A stretch of DNA of 64,000 nucleotides from Roseisolibacter agri (lineage in GTDB: Bacteria; Gemmatimonadota; Gemmatimonadetes; Gemmatimonadales; Gemmatimonadaceae), in NCBI RefSeq assembly GCF_030159095.1, contig NZ_BRXS01000001.1, forward strand, positions 372,001 to 436,000. Direction: 5' to 3'. How positions within the stretch are numbered: position 1 is the stretch's first letter; each line of letters begins with the position of its first letter. This document shows positions 41,251-52,876 of the stretch, in pieces. The position numbers and the translations under genes are program-made. Below the pieces are notes generated by a model. That model saw only the letters and a program-made list of their open reading frames with translations, was not told the DNA's origin and did no database searches.

Positions 41251-44006
41251 TGCTGCATTCGATCATGGCGCGCACCCGCTCGCTCTGGAGCGGCCTGCGC
41301 CGCCGCCGCGACTTCGAGGCCGAGATGGCCGAGGAGTTCGGGCACCACCTGGAGCTGCGCACGGCGGACCTCGTGCGGTCGGGCGTCGCGCCCGCGGAGG
41401 CCGCGCGCCGCGCCCGCGTCGAGTTCGGGCGCATCGCCAACCACCAGGAGGACGCGCGCGCCGCGCGCGGGCTCGCCCCGTTCGACTCGCTACGCGTCTC
41501 GTGGCTCGACGTGAAGCTCGGCGCGCGCATGCTGAAGAAGTATCCCGGCCTCTCGATCGTCTCCGTGATCGGCATGTCGGTGGCGATCGCGGTCGGCGCG
41601 GGCTACGTCGGCGCGATCAACGCCTTCATGGACCCGACGCTGCCACTGCCCGAGGGCGACCGCATCGTCGCGATCCAGAACGCGGACGTGGCCAACCCGG
41701 GCGACGAGCGGCAGACGCTGCGCGACCTCGCGGCGTGGCGCACGCAGCTGCGCACCGTGCGCGAGATCGGCGCGTTCGCGTCCGCGGGGCGCAACCTCGT
41801 GCTCCCCGGCCAGGGCGTCGAGCGCGTCAAGCTGGCGCGCATGACGGCGTCGGGCTTCGGCCTCACGCGCACCGCGCCGCTGATGGGCCGCACGCTGCTC
41901 GAGGCGGACGAGCGCGAGGGCGCGGCCCCGGTGGTGGTGATCGGCGAGGACGAGTGGCGGCGCGTGTTCGACGCAGACCCCGCGATCGTCGGCCGGCCCG
42001 TGCGCCTGGGGAACGAGGTGCACACCGTCGTCGGCGTGATGCCGGCGGGGTTCGGCTTCCCGTTCGCGCACAAGTACTGGGTCCCGCTGCAGCAGCGCGT
42101 GGCGGACGTGGAGACCGGCGGCGGTGGGAACGTCTTCGTCTTCGGCCGCCTGGCCGCCGGCGCGACGCTCGACGAGGCGCAGGCGGAGCTGTCGGTCGTC
42201 GGCGCGCGCATGGCCACGACCTTCCCCGCGACGCACCAGCACCTGCGGCCGCAGGTGATGCCGTACACGTTCCCGCTGATGGGGATCAGCGATCCCAGCG
42301 CCGTGATGGCGGCGCGCACGCTGCAGGCGTCCGTCGCGCTGCTGCTGGTGCTCGTGGCGGCGAACGTCGCGATCCTCGTGTACGCCCGCGTCGCGACGCG
42401 CACCAGCGAGATCGCGATGCGCAGCGCCCTCGGCGCCAGCCGCCGGCGGATCATCACGCAGCTGTTCGTCGAGGCGTTCGTGCTCTCGTCGATCGCGGCG
42501 GTGATCGGGCTGTCGATCACGGCCGCGGCGTTCCGCCAGCTGAGCCGCCTGCACGGCGGCCCCGGCTCGGACGTGACGGTGCCCTTCTGGTTCGACCTCA
42601 GCCTCACGCCGGGGCTGATCGCGTACGCCGCGGGGCTGGCGATCCTGGCCGGCATGATCGTGGGCGTCATTCCCGCGCTCAAGGTCACGGGCCGCCGCGC
42701 GCAGACCGGCCTGCAGCAGCTCACGACGCGCGGCGCCTCGCAGCAGCTCGGGCGCCTGTGGACCGCGCTCATCGTCGTGCAGGTCGCGATCGCCGTCGCG
42801 GTGCTCCCGTCGGCCATCGGCATCGCCGGCGACTCGGTGCGGAAGGGCGCCACGGAGCCCGGGTACGACGCGGCCGCGCTGCTGGGCGCGCGCGTGTTCA
42901 TGGACCGGGACGCGACGCTGCCGGTCCCGGGCGGCGACACGAGCGCGGTCGCCATCCTGCCGCGCTTCCGCGACCGCACCGCGGAGCTGCTCCGCCGGCT
43001 GGAGGCCGAGCCCGCGGTGGCCGGCGTGACGTTCACGACCAACATCCCGGGCCGCGAGAACCAGGCGCGCATCGAGGTCGAGGGCGCCCCTCGTATGTCG
43101 GATGGGGCAGAGGGTCCGGGAGGGGCGAACGATCCGTGGGTCCGCACCAGCAACGTCGGCGCGAACTTCTTCGGCGTGTACGGCGTGCCGACGGTGGCCG
43201 GGCGCACGTTCACCGAGGCCGACGCGCACGAGGGGGCGACGGCGGTCGTCGTCGACCAGGTGTTCGCCGACCGCCGGCTCGCGGGCGGTCCGGTCCTCGG
43301 CCGGCGCGTGCGGGTGCTGACGCCGAAGGAGGGCGGTGCGGAGGGCGAGCTGGTGGCCGGCCCGTGGCTCGAGGTCGTCGGCGTCGTCCCCGACTTCTCG
43401 CTCGAGGTCGGCCTCGGGGGGGAGGAGGACCCGGCGATGTACTTCCCGATGTCGGTCGCCCAGGCGACCGGGCCGCTGCACGTCGCGGTGCGCACGCGCG
43501 GCTCGTCGCCGGCGGCGTTCGGGGGACGGCTGCGGCAGGTCGCGCTGGCCGTCGACGCGAACCTGCAGCTGGAGGAGGTGTCCGCGGCCTCCGACTTCGA
43601 GTACCACGAGCGGCGCTCGATGCTCTACCTGGCGATCGGCGTCGTGGCGGTGACGGGCAGCGTGCTGCTGCTCTCCGCGACGGGCATCTACGCGATGATG
43701 TCGTTCACCGTCACGCGGCGGCGGCGCGAGATCGGCATCCGCGCCGCGCTCGGCGCCAACCCGCGGCGCATCCTCGCGGGCGTGTTCGCGCGCGCGAGCA
43801 CGCAGCTGGGCGTGGGCGTGGCCGCGGGCCTCGGGCTGGCGGTCGTGGTGGCCCGCGCGATCGGCACCGGCGTGATGGAGGGCGCGGGCGTGCTGCTGCT
43901 GCCCGGCGTCGCGGTGCTCATGATCGCCGTCGGCCTGCTGGCGACGCTCGGGCCGGCGCGGCGCGGGCTCGCGGTGCAGCCCACGGAGGCGCTGCGCGAC
44001 GAGTAG
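41250..44006 (+). CDS. ADOP-family ABC transporter permease with prefix domain
   Basis: 918 residues from ATG 41250. The N-terminal prefix domain (residues 1-75, DFEAEMAEEFGHHLELRTADLVRSGV) is present, unlike in the copy at 1461. Then come a transmembrane helix near 95-118, MacB-type core domain, FtsX half, second core domain and second FtsX half (FSFTVTRRRREIGIRAALGAN-like coupling sequence near 820). Coupled to the PadR repressor. No ATPase gene is adjacent, so a MacB/LolD-like ATPase must come from elsewhere. Substrate unknown. Confidence 0.9.
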   Translation: MLHSIMARTRSLWSGLRRRRDFEAEMAEEFGHHLELRTADLVRSGVAPAEAARRARVEFGRIANHQEDARAARGLAPFDSLRVSWLDVKLGARMLKKYPGLSIVSVIGMSVAIAVGAGYVGAINAFMDPTLPLPEGDRIVAIQNADVANPGDERQTLRDLAAWRTQLRTVREIGAFASAGRNLVLPGQGVERVKLARMTASGFGLTRTAPLMGRTLLEADEREGAAPVVVIGEDEWRRVFDADPAIVGRPVRLGNEVHTVVGVMPAGFGFPFAHKYWVPLQQRVADVETGGGGNVFVFGRLAAGATLDEAQAELSVVGARMATTFPATHQHLRPQVMPYTFPLMGISDPSAVMAARTLQASVALLLVLVAANVAILVYARVATRTSEIAMRSALGASRRRIITQLFVEAFVLSSIAAVIGLSITAAAFRQLSRLHGGPGSDVTVPFWFDLSLTPGLIAYAAGLAILAGMIVGVIPALKVTGRRAQTGLQQLTTRGASQQLGRLWTALIVVQVAIAVAVLPSAIGIAGDSVRKGATEPGYDAAALLGARVFMDRDATLPVPGGDTSAVAILPRFRDRTAELLRRLEAEPAVAGVTFTTNIPGRENQARIEVEGAPRMSDGAEGPGGANDPWVRTSNVGANFFGVYGVPTVAGRTFTEADAHEGATAVVVDQVFADRRLAGGPVLGRRVRVLTPKEGGAEGELVAGPWLEVVGVVPDFSLEVGLGGEEDPAMYFPMSVAQATGPLHVAVRTRGSSPAAFGGRLRQVALAVDANLQLEEVSAASDFEYHERRSMLYLAIGVVAVTGSVLLLSATGIYAMMSFTVTRRRREIGIRAALGANPRRILAGVFARASTQLGVGVAAGLGLAVVVARAIGTGVMEGAGVLLLPGVAVLMIAVGLLATLGPARRGLAVQPTEALRDE

Positions 44007-44018
44007 TCGCGCCGCGCG

Positions 44019-45077
44019 TCAGGCGGCGGGCGCTGCCGCGAGCAGCGCCCGCACGCGCGGGATCACCTCGCGCCCGTACAGCGCGATGCTCTGCAGCATC
44101 GCCTCGTGCGCGAGGGGGCCCGAGCTGTACTTCAGATCGAAGCGCGCGAGGCCGAGCGCGCGCGCCGTCGCCGCGATCCTGTGCGCGACGGTCTCGGGCG
44201 AGCCGACGTAGAGCGAGCCCGCGTCGGCCTCGTGCTCGAACTCCGCGCGGCTGGTCGGGCCCCACCCGCGCTCCCCGCCGATGCGGTCGCGCATCTCGCG
44301 GTACGCGGGCCACAGCTCCTCGCGCGCCCGCGCGTCCGTCTCCGCGACGTGGCCGGGCGAGTGCACGCCCACCGGCAGCGGCGTCACGCCGCGCTGCGCG
44401 AGCTCGCGGTGGTAGAGCGCGACGTACGGCGCGAAGCGGCGCGGATTGCCGCCGATGATCGCGAGCATGAGCGGCAGCCCGTGGTGCGCCGCGCGCACGA
44501 CCGACTGCGGGCTGCCGCCGACGCCGATCCACGTCGTGAGGCGTCCGCGCTCGGTGGGCGGGTGGACGCGCAGTCCCGCGAGCGGCGCGCGCGTGCTGCC
44601 GCGCCACGACGCCGGCTCACCCGTGCGGTCGGCCTCCAGCAGCGCGGCGTACAGCGCCAGCTTCTCCTCGAACAGCACCTCGTACTGGTCCAGCGGGAAG
44701 CCGAACAGCGGGAACGACTCCGTGAACGAGCCGCGTCCGAGGATCACCTCCGCGCGCCCGTTGGACACGGCGTCGAGCGTCGAGAAGCGCTGGAAGACGC
44801 GCACCGGATCGTCGGAGCTGAGCACCGTGACCGCGGAGCCGAGCCGGATGCGCTGCGTGCGGCCGGCGATGGCGGCGAGCACCATCTCGGGCGACGAGAC
44901 CGCGAAGTCCGCGCGGTGATGCTCGCCGACGCCGATGAAGTCGATCCCGACCTCGTCGGCCAGCACCGCCTCGTCGACGAGGTTGCGGATGACCTGCGCG
45001 TGGGGCAGCGGACGGCCGTCGGCGTCGCGCGTGACGTCGCCGAAGGTGTCGATCCCGAGCTCGAGCTGTGGCGTCAT
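44019..45077 (-). CDS. LLM-class flavin-dependent oxidoreductase
   Basis: 352 residues from ATG 45077. Luciferase-like TIM barrel: GIDTFGDV at the start, EVGIDFIGVGEHHRADFAVSSPEMVLAAIAGRTQRIRLGSAVTVLSSDDPVRVFQRFSTLDAVSNGRAEVILGRG and YVGSPETVAHRI near the end. The family uses reduced FMN or F420 for monooxygenase or reductase chemistry; the His-Arg-x-Asp pair near residue 51 fits a substrate/flavin site. Substrate unknown. It is transcribed away from the repeat locus at 45180-45525, which lies right upstream of its start. Confidence 0.88.
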   Translation of the reverse strand: MTPQLELGIDTFGDVTRDADGRPLPHAQVIRNLVDEAVLADEVGIDFIGVGEHHRADFAVSSPEMVLAAIAGRTQRIRLGSAVTVLSSDDPVRVFQRFSTLDAVSNGRAEVILGRGSFTESFPLFGFPLDQYEVLFEEKLALYAALLEADRTGEPASWRGSTRAPLAGLRVHPPTERGRLTTWIGVGGSPQSVVRAAHHGLPLMLAIIGGNPRRFAPYVALYHRELAQRGVTPLPVGVHSPGHVAETDARAREELWPAYREMRDRIGGERGWGPTSRAEFEHEADAGSLYVGSPETVAHRIAATARALGLARFDLKYSSGPLAHEAMLQSIALYGREVIPRVRALLAAAPAA

Positions 45078-45202
45078 GGCGTGGTGGAGTCGGCGTCTGG
45101 TTCGTGCGCCGCAAGATAGCCGGAGGACGCGCGCTTCGGCTCCGCGACCTTCATGCTGTCTACCCTCGTCGTTTGCGTCCAACGCGCTGGCCCCGTTTGC
45201 CT

Positions 45203-45333
45203 TTGGAGGGGACGCGGATGCTGCGGATCGAGCGGATGCTCCGGATCGCTCCGCGTGGCGGCGACGCTCCCTGCACAGGGGAGGAGCGATCCGCATGATC
45301 CGCATCATCCGGAGCATCCATATCCTCCCCAAT
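45203..45333. repeat. Long hairpin A of the composite intergenic element, copy 1
   Basis: Left arm 45203-45252 and right arm 45283-45332 match in 38 of 50 positions when the right arm is reverse-complemented, around a 30-base loop. Both arms are built of GGATnnnnC units at a nine-base spacing. The apex carries CTCCGCGTGGCG (45249-45260). The left arm is 44 of 50 identical to the left arm of the copy at 63375-63425. The 45078-45202 stretch before it holds nothing recognised beyond the LLM gene's upstream region. Confidence 0.85.
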
Positions 45334-45371
45334 AGGCACGGGAGCCCTGCGCGTCGGACCCGAACTGCAAC

Positions 45372-45497
45372 GGCAGCAAGGATGAAGTTCGGATGAGATC
45401 GGATAACGACGGATGGCTCCGGTGGAGTGCGAGCAGCCTCGCGCCACGCGGAGCCATCCGTCGTCATCGGATCTTCTCGGACTTTCATCCTTGCTGC
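45372..45497. repeat. Long hairpin B of the composite intergenic element, copy 1
   Basis: Left arm 45373-45420 and right arm 45450-45497 agree in about 41 of 48 positions around a 29-base loop. GGAT words recur about every 10 bases. The apex carries the reverse complement of CTCCGCGTGGCG at 45442-45453. Hairpins A and B are separated by 38 bases that also match the linker of the copy at 63330-63374 in reverse complement. Bases 45498-45551 hold only the tail of the element. Confidence 0.85.
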
Positions 45498-45551
45498 TCT
45501 TGCCGTTCGAGTCCGGCGCGCAGGCGCCAGCACCACACGCGCGTCACCGCG

Positions 45552-46265
45552 TCACGGCACGTCCAGCTGCCGCAGCCGTCGCACCGACAGGAACAGGAAG
45601 CCGCCGAACACCAGCGTCGCGATCACGAGCGTGGGCGCGAGGCCCAGGTGGTCGCCGCCGGCGAAGCGGCGCGCGTCCAGCCCGTGCATCAGCGCGATCG
45701 CGTGGTGGCGGATGCTGAGCAGCCGCACGCCCGACACGAAGCCCGAGAAGAGCCCCTCCCAGAGCACGATGTAGAGCAGGCCGATGCCGATCGCCTGCGT
45801 GCTCACGAGCCCGAGCCACACGAACGCCGACGCGTACAGCGCCACGCCGACGACCGCGGACGTCGTCACGGCCAGCACCGCGCGCGGGTCGCCGAGGAAG
45901 GCGATCCAGCTCGTGGCGAGCGCGCTGGCGAGGATGAACGGGCCCGCGATCGTGATCGTCGCCAGCAGCTTGGGGAGCGCGATCTGCCAGCGCGGGATGG
46001 GGGACAGCGTGAGGTTCGCCAGCGTGCGGTCCTCGATCTCGTTCGCGAAGGCGGGCGCCGCGATCGCGAGCACGACCAGCGGCGCGATGGAGCCCGCGAG
46101 CATCGCGCTGAGGATCGCCGTCTCGAACTCCTTCACCGACGGCGCGTGGGCGTCGCCCAGCATCAGCGTCGCGATGACGACCGGCATCAGCGCCAGCACC
46201 GCCATGATGAGGAGGCGCCAGCGGCCGGCGAGCTGCCGGAGGGTGAGCTGGTACACGGCACGCAT
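45552..46265 (-). CDS. ABC-2-type permease (last gene of a five-gene operon)
   Basis: 237 residues from ATG 46265, only three bases after the ATPase stop. Six hydrophobic segments: about 20-40, 52-72, 100-125, 130-152, 160-180 and 210-228. Cytoplasmic loop FANEIEDRTLANLTLSPIPRWQIALPKLLATI is typical of NosY/ABC-2 permeases. It pairs with the ATPase just upstream. The exported substrate is unknown. Confidence 0.83.
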   Translation of the reverse strand: MRAVYQLTLRQLAGRWRLLIMAVLALMPVVIATLMLGDAHAPSVKEFETAILSAMLAGSIAPLVVLAIAAPAFANEIEDRTLANLTLSPIPRWQIALPKLLATITIAGPFILASALATSWIAFLGDPRAVLAVTTSAVVGVALYASAFVWLGLVSTQAIGIGLLYIVLWEGLFSGFVSGVRLLSIRHHAIALMHGLDARRFAGGDHLGLAPTLVIATLVFGGFLFLSVRRLRQLDVP

Positions 46266-46268
46266 CGC

Positions 46269-47249
46269 TCAGCCCTCCACCAGGTAGCCGAACACGCTCT
46301 CGAGCGAGTCGTCGAGCGGCTCCACGCGCTGCAGCCGGATGCCGGCGCCGCGCGCGAGGCGCGGCAGCGCGAGCTGCACGTCGCTGACGTTGCGGCTCAG
46401 GATGACGACGGAGCCGTCGGGATCGAGGTTGACGGCGTCCACCGACGGCAGCCCGACCGCTGCCGCCGCCAGTGCGCGCGGCGCGTCGCAGGTCACGCGC
46501 ACGTGGTACGGCCGCTGGTCGAGCGCCGCGCGGATGGCGCGGAACCCGCCCGACGCCGCGAGCTTCCCGTTGACAATGAGGAGCACCGTGTCGGCCAGCT
46601 CCTCGACCTCCTCGAGGATGTGCGACGAGAGCACGATCGTGCGCCCGTCGGCGGCCAGCTGCTGGAGCAGCCGCTTGAAGTGCAGCCGCTGCCGCGGGTC
46701 GGCGCCGTTGAGCGGCTCGTCGAGGATCAGGACGTCCGGGTCGTGCACGAGCGTCCCGGCGAGCCGCATGCGCTGCCGCATGCCGCGCGAGTAAGTGTCC
46801 ATCGCGCGGTGCTGCGCGTCGGCCATGTCGACGAGCGCGATCGCGCGGTCCACGGCGGCCTCGAGATCCTCGACGTGCCGCAGGCGGCCCATCATGCGCA
46901 CGAACTCGCGGCCCTGCATGAAGCCGTAGACGGTCTCGTGCTCGGACATCACGCCCACGCGCCGGTAGAGCGGGGGATTGTCGCGCACGGGCTGGCCGAA
47001 CATCGTGACGGTCCCGCTGGACGTCGCGGCGAGGCCGGTCATCATGCGGAGCAGCGTCGTCTTCCCGGCGCCGTTGGGGCCGAGGAGCCCGGTGATGCCG
47101 GGGCCGATGTCGAAGCTCACGTCGCTGACGGCGACGACGCTCCCGAACCAGCGCGAGACGCCGTCGACGCGGATGACGGGCGGCGCGTCCGCGCGCGGGC
47201 CGGCGACCTCGCGCGGCGCGTCCACGGGCATGGTGGCGACGGCGCTCAT
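46269..47249 (-). CDS. ABC transporter ATP-binding protein
   Basis: 326 residues from ATG 47249, overlapping the stop of the preceding permease by four bases. Walker A GPNGAGKT near residue 54-61, signature-like YSRGMRQRM, Walker B DVLILDEP and the switch His in SSHILEE. An N-terminal Ala/Pro-rich head of 25 residues and a C-terminal regulatory extension of about 80 residues are present. NosF-like. It works with one of the two permeases in this operon. Confidence 0.9.
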   Translation of the reverse strand: MSAVATMPVDAPREVAGPRADAPPVIRVDGVSRWFGSVVAVSDVSFDIGPGITGLLGPNGAGKTTLLRMMTGLAATSSGTVTMFGQPVRDNPPLYRRVGVMSEHETVYGFMQGREFVRMMGRLRHVEDLEAAVDRAIALVDMADAQHRAMDTYSRGMRQRMRLAGTLVHDPDVLILDEPLNGADPRQRLHFKRLLQQLAADGRTIVLSSHILEEVEELADTVLLIVNGKLAASGGFRAIRAALDQRPYHVRVTCDAPRALAAAAVGLPSVDAVNLDPDGSVVILSRNVSDVQLALPRLARGAGIRLQRVEPLDDSLESVFGYLVEG

Positions 47250-48138
47250 GGCGTCAGCCTCCGGTAGCGCCACCACAGCGCGGCGGCCGGCACGAGCGTC
47301 CACACGAAGTACCAGGACACGCGGATCCACTCCGGCAGCTGGCCCGCGGGCGCGTCCTCCGTGAGCTCGCTGATCTCGCGGAACAGGATGTCGTTCACGT
47401 GCACCGGGATGTTGGTGAGGGTGAACATCGAGATCCACTGGCCGGCCGTGCCGCCGATCTCCTGCGAGAGCCCCACGGTGAAGGGCGCGGTGATCACCAC
47501 CAGCCCCACGAGGAACACCGCCGCGTACGCGCGCCGCGTGGTGAACGACGCGGTCAGCATGGCCAGCGACGTGATGTACGCCGCCATCGCCAGGCCGGCC
47601 GCGAGGAAGCGCGGGATGTCGAGCCAGTGCTGCCGCAGGTACTGCCCCGGGTTCGGGTCGCCCGCCGCGAGCCCCAGCAGCAGGATGACCTGCGGCAGCC
47701 ACGCGGCCGCCACCATCACCGCCAGGAACGCCGCCCACCGCGCGACGATGTAGTCGGAGCCGCTGAGCGGCCGCACGAGGTAGAGCTGGATCACGCCCTC
47801 CCGCCGGTCGCGGCAGAGCAGCTCGGGCGCGACGACCGCGCCGAACACGAACAGGATCAGCGACGCGATCGCGTAGTAGTCGTTGTGCGACGGCAGGTCG
47901 AGCTGCTGCGCCGCGCCCGGCCCGCCCATCCGCTCCGCCGCGCCGGCGATGAGCGCCATCACCAGCGCGATCACGCACAGCACCGCGATGAAGAACCACG
48001 GCAGGATCAGCGCCCGCGGCCCGCGGCCGAGGCCGAGCGCGATGCGCACGCCGTCGTGGAAGACCGCGCGCCGCGCCCGCCCGCGCCCCTCGCGCGGCCC
48101 GGTGTAGCTGCGGTAGCCGATGTCGAAGACGGTGCCGG

Positions 48139-48142
<4 letters not shown>
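47246..48142 (-). CDS. ABC-2-type permease
   Basis: 298 residues from ATG 48142, overlapping the upstream ATPase stop by four bases. Six hydrophobic segments, with the loop VAPELLCRDRREGVIQLYLVRPLSGSDYIVARWAA near the centre, a typical ABC-2 permease intracellular loop. Probable partner of the ATPase at 48139-49050. The charged N-terminal 45 residues are soluble. Confidence 0.85.
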
Positions 48143-51122
<2,980 letters not shown>

Positions 51123-51212
51123 CGTCGGCGCGCGCTTGACGGCGCGGGACCGCGGACCGATCATCGCGCTGTCGACGCCTCGCGCGATGCGTCCCACGCC
51201 TCCCGCCCCGCC

Positions 51213-51995
51213 GTGCGCTCACTCCTCACGCCCTGCGTTGCCACGGTGCTGCTCGCGGGCATCGCCTGCGCCACGCCTCGCGCCACGCTCGACGCCGACC
51301 CGAGCACCCCGAACCAGCTCACGGCGGCCGAGCGGGCCGCGGGATGGACGCTGCTGTTCGACGGGACGACGCTGCGCGGCTGGCGCGGCCTCGGGCGCGA
51401 CACCGTGCCCACCGCGCACTGGCGCGTCGAGGACGGCGCGATCCACAAGATCCCGAGCGGCCGCGTCGCCGTGCAGGCGGACGGGCAGCCCGTCGGCGGC
51501 GGCGACCTGATGACCGTCGCCACCTACGGCGACTTCGAGCTGAGCTGGGAGTGGAAGGTCGCGCGCGGCGCGAACAGCGGCGTGAAGTACAACGTGGCGG
51601 AGTCGCTCTCCACCGCCATCGAGCCGCGCCACGCCGCGAAGGGCTTCGAGTACCAGATCATCGACGACGACGTGCATCCGGACGGCCGGATCGTGAAGCA
51701 CCAGACGGCCGACCTGTACGACCTGTTCGCGGCGAACGATCGCAAGGCGGTGCGCCCGGTGGGCGAGTGGAACCGGTCGCGCATCGTGTTCCGCGGCACG
51801 CACGGCGAGCACTGGCTGAACGGCGAGCGCGTCGTCGCCTACGACCTCGGCACGCCGGCGATGGCCGCGGCGCTGGCGGCGAGCAAGTACCGGGACTGGG
51901 CGTGGTTCGGCGAGCGCCGGCGCGGGCACGTCGTCCTCCAGGACCACAACGACGCGGTGTGGTTCCGGAGCCTGAAGGTCCGCGAGCTGCGCTGA
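51213..51995 (+). CDS. DUF1080 (3-keto-disaccharide hydrolase) family protein, exported
   Basis: 260 residues from GTG 51213. An N-terminal hydrophobic segment with a cysteine (AGIAC) fits a lipoprotein. The DUF1080 fold is clear: GWTLLFDGTTLRGWRGLG, the ELSWEWKVARGANSGVKYNV strand and the IDDDVHPDGRIVKHQTADLYD motif, ending with ALAASKYRDWAWFGERRRGHVVLQDHNDAVWFRSLKVREL. Recent work assigns 3-keto-glycoside hydrolysis to members. It is followed by a sugar isomerase and a Gfo/Idh oxidoreductase. Confidence 0.87.
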   Translation: MRSLLTPCVATVLLAGIACATPRATLDADPSTPNQLTAAERAAGWTLLFDGTTLRGWRGLGRDTVPTAHWRVEDGAIHKIPSGRVAVQADGQPVGGGDLMTVATYGDFELSWEWKVARGANSGVKYNVAESLSTAIEPRHAAKGFEYQIIDDDVHPDGRIVKHQTADLYDLFAANDRKAVRPVGEWNRSRIVFRGTHGEHWLNGERVVAYDLGTPAMAAALAASKYRDWAWFGERRRGHVVLQDHNDAVWFRSLKVRELR

Positions 51996-52011
51996 GCGAG
52001 GCGACGTCGCC

Positions 52012-52875
52012 ATGGCCCATCCGTCGCCGACCCGGCGCGCGTTCCTGCACACCTCCGCGTGCGCGGCGGCGGGCCTCGCGCTCGGCGCGCCGTCTCGGGT
52101 CCGCGCGCAGCCCGCGACTACGGCCGCAGTGCGGCTGGGCGTGGCGAGCTACTCGCTGCGCAAGTTCCCGCGCGCGCGGGCGATCGAGATGGTGCGCGCG
52201 CTGGGGACGCCCTACGTCAACGTGAAGTCGGTGCACGCCGACTACGCGCTGTCGGCGGCGGAGCTGGCGGCGGCGCGCCGCGAGTTCGAGGCGGCGGGGC
52301 TGCAGCTCGTCGGCGGCGGCACGATCACCTTCGCGCACGACACCGACGACGACGTGCGGCGCTACTTCGACTACGCGCGGGCGCTCGGCCTGCCGCTCAT
52401 CGTCGCGACGTGCGACCCCGCGATCCTGCCGCGCGTGGAGCGGTTCGCGACGCGCTACGACGTCCGCGTCGCGATCCACAACCACGGCCCGGAGGACCGG
52501 CACTACCCGGCGCCGGCGGACGCGCTGCGGCACGTGCGGACGATGGACCCGCGCATGGGGCTGTGCATCGACGTCGGGCACACGGCCCGCACGGGCGCCG
52601 ACGTCGTGCAGGCCATCGCCGACGCCGGCCCGCGCCTGCTCGACATGCACGCGAAGGACCTGCGCGACCTCACGGCGCGCGACAGCCAGTGCATCGTCGG
52701 CGAGGGGCGCATCCCGTTCCCCGAGATCTTCCGCCAGCTGCAGGCGATGCGCTACGCCGGCGTCGTGAACCTCGAGTACGAGATCGACGCCGCCGATCCG
52801 CTGCCGGGGATGCAGCGCTCGTTCGCGTACATGCGCGGCGTGCTCGCCGGCCTCGCGCCACACGGGAGGAAGTGA
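52012..52875 (+). CDS. Sugar phosphate isomerase/epimerase-like (AP-endonuclease 2 TIM barrel), Tat-exported
   Basis: 287 residues from ATG 52012, 16 bases after the DUF1080 stop. Twin-arginine signal TRRAFLHTSACAAAGLALG. The TIM barrel has metal-site His and Asp/Glu residues: AIHNHGPEDRHYPAP, GLCIDVGHTARTG and VNLEYEID. Family members isomerise or epimerise sugars using a divalent metal. With its neighbours it likely processes 3-keto sugars in the periplasm. Confidence 0.87.
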   Translation: MAHPSPTRRAFLHTSACAAAGLALGAPSRVRAQPATTAAVRLGVASYSLRKFPRARAIEMVRALGTPYVNVKSVHADYALSAAELAAARREFEAAGLQLVGGGTITFAHDTDDDVRRYFDYARALGLPLIVATCDPAILPRVERFATRYDVRVAIHNHGPEDRHYPAPADALRHVRTMDPRMGLCIDVGHTARTGADVVQAIADAGPRLLDMHAKDLRDLTARDSQCIVGEGRIPFPEIFRQLQAMRYAGVVNLEYEIDAADPLPGMQRSFAYMRGVLAGLAPHGRK

Positions 52876-52876
52876 G

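Noticed and set aside
45160-45447. Short open frames inside the composite repeat at 45203-45497
   Set aside because: They follow the palindromic arms and translate to repeated Arg/Ile/Ser strings on both strands. No ribosome site or family match.
45180-45525. Retron, IS or MITE interpretation of the composite element
   Set aside because: No reverse transcriptase or transposase is nearby, the arms are not simple terminal repeats, and I see no target-site duplication. A MITE remains possible if more copies with duplications exist.
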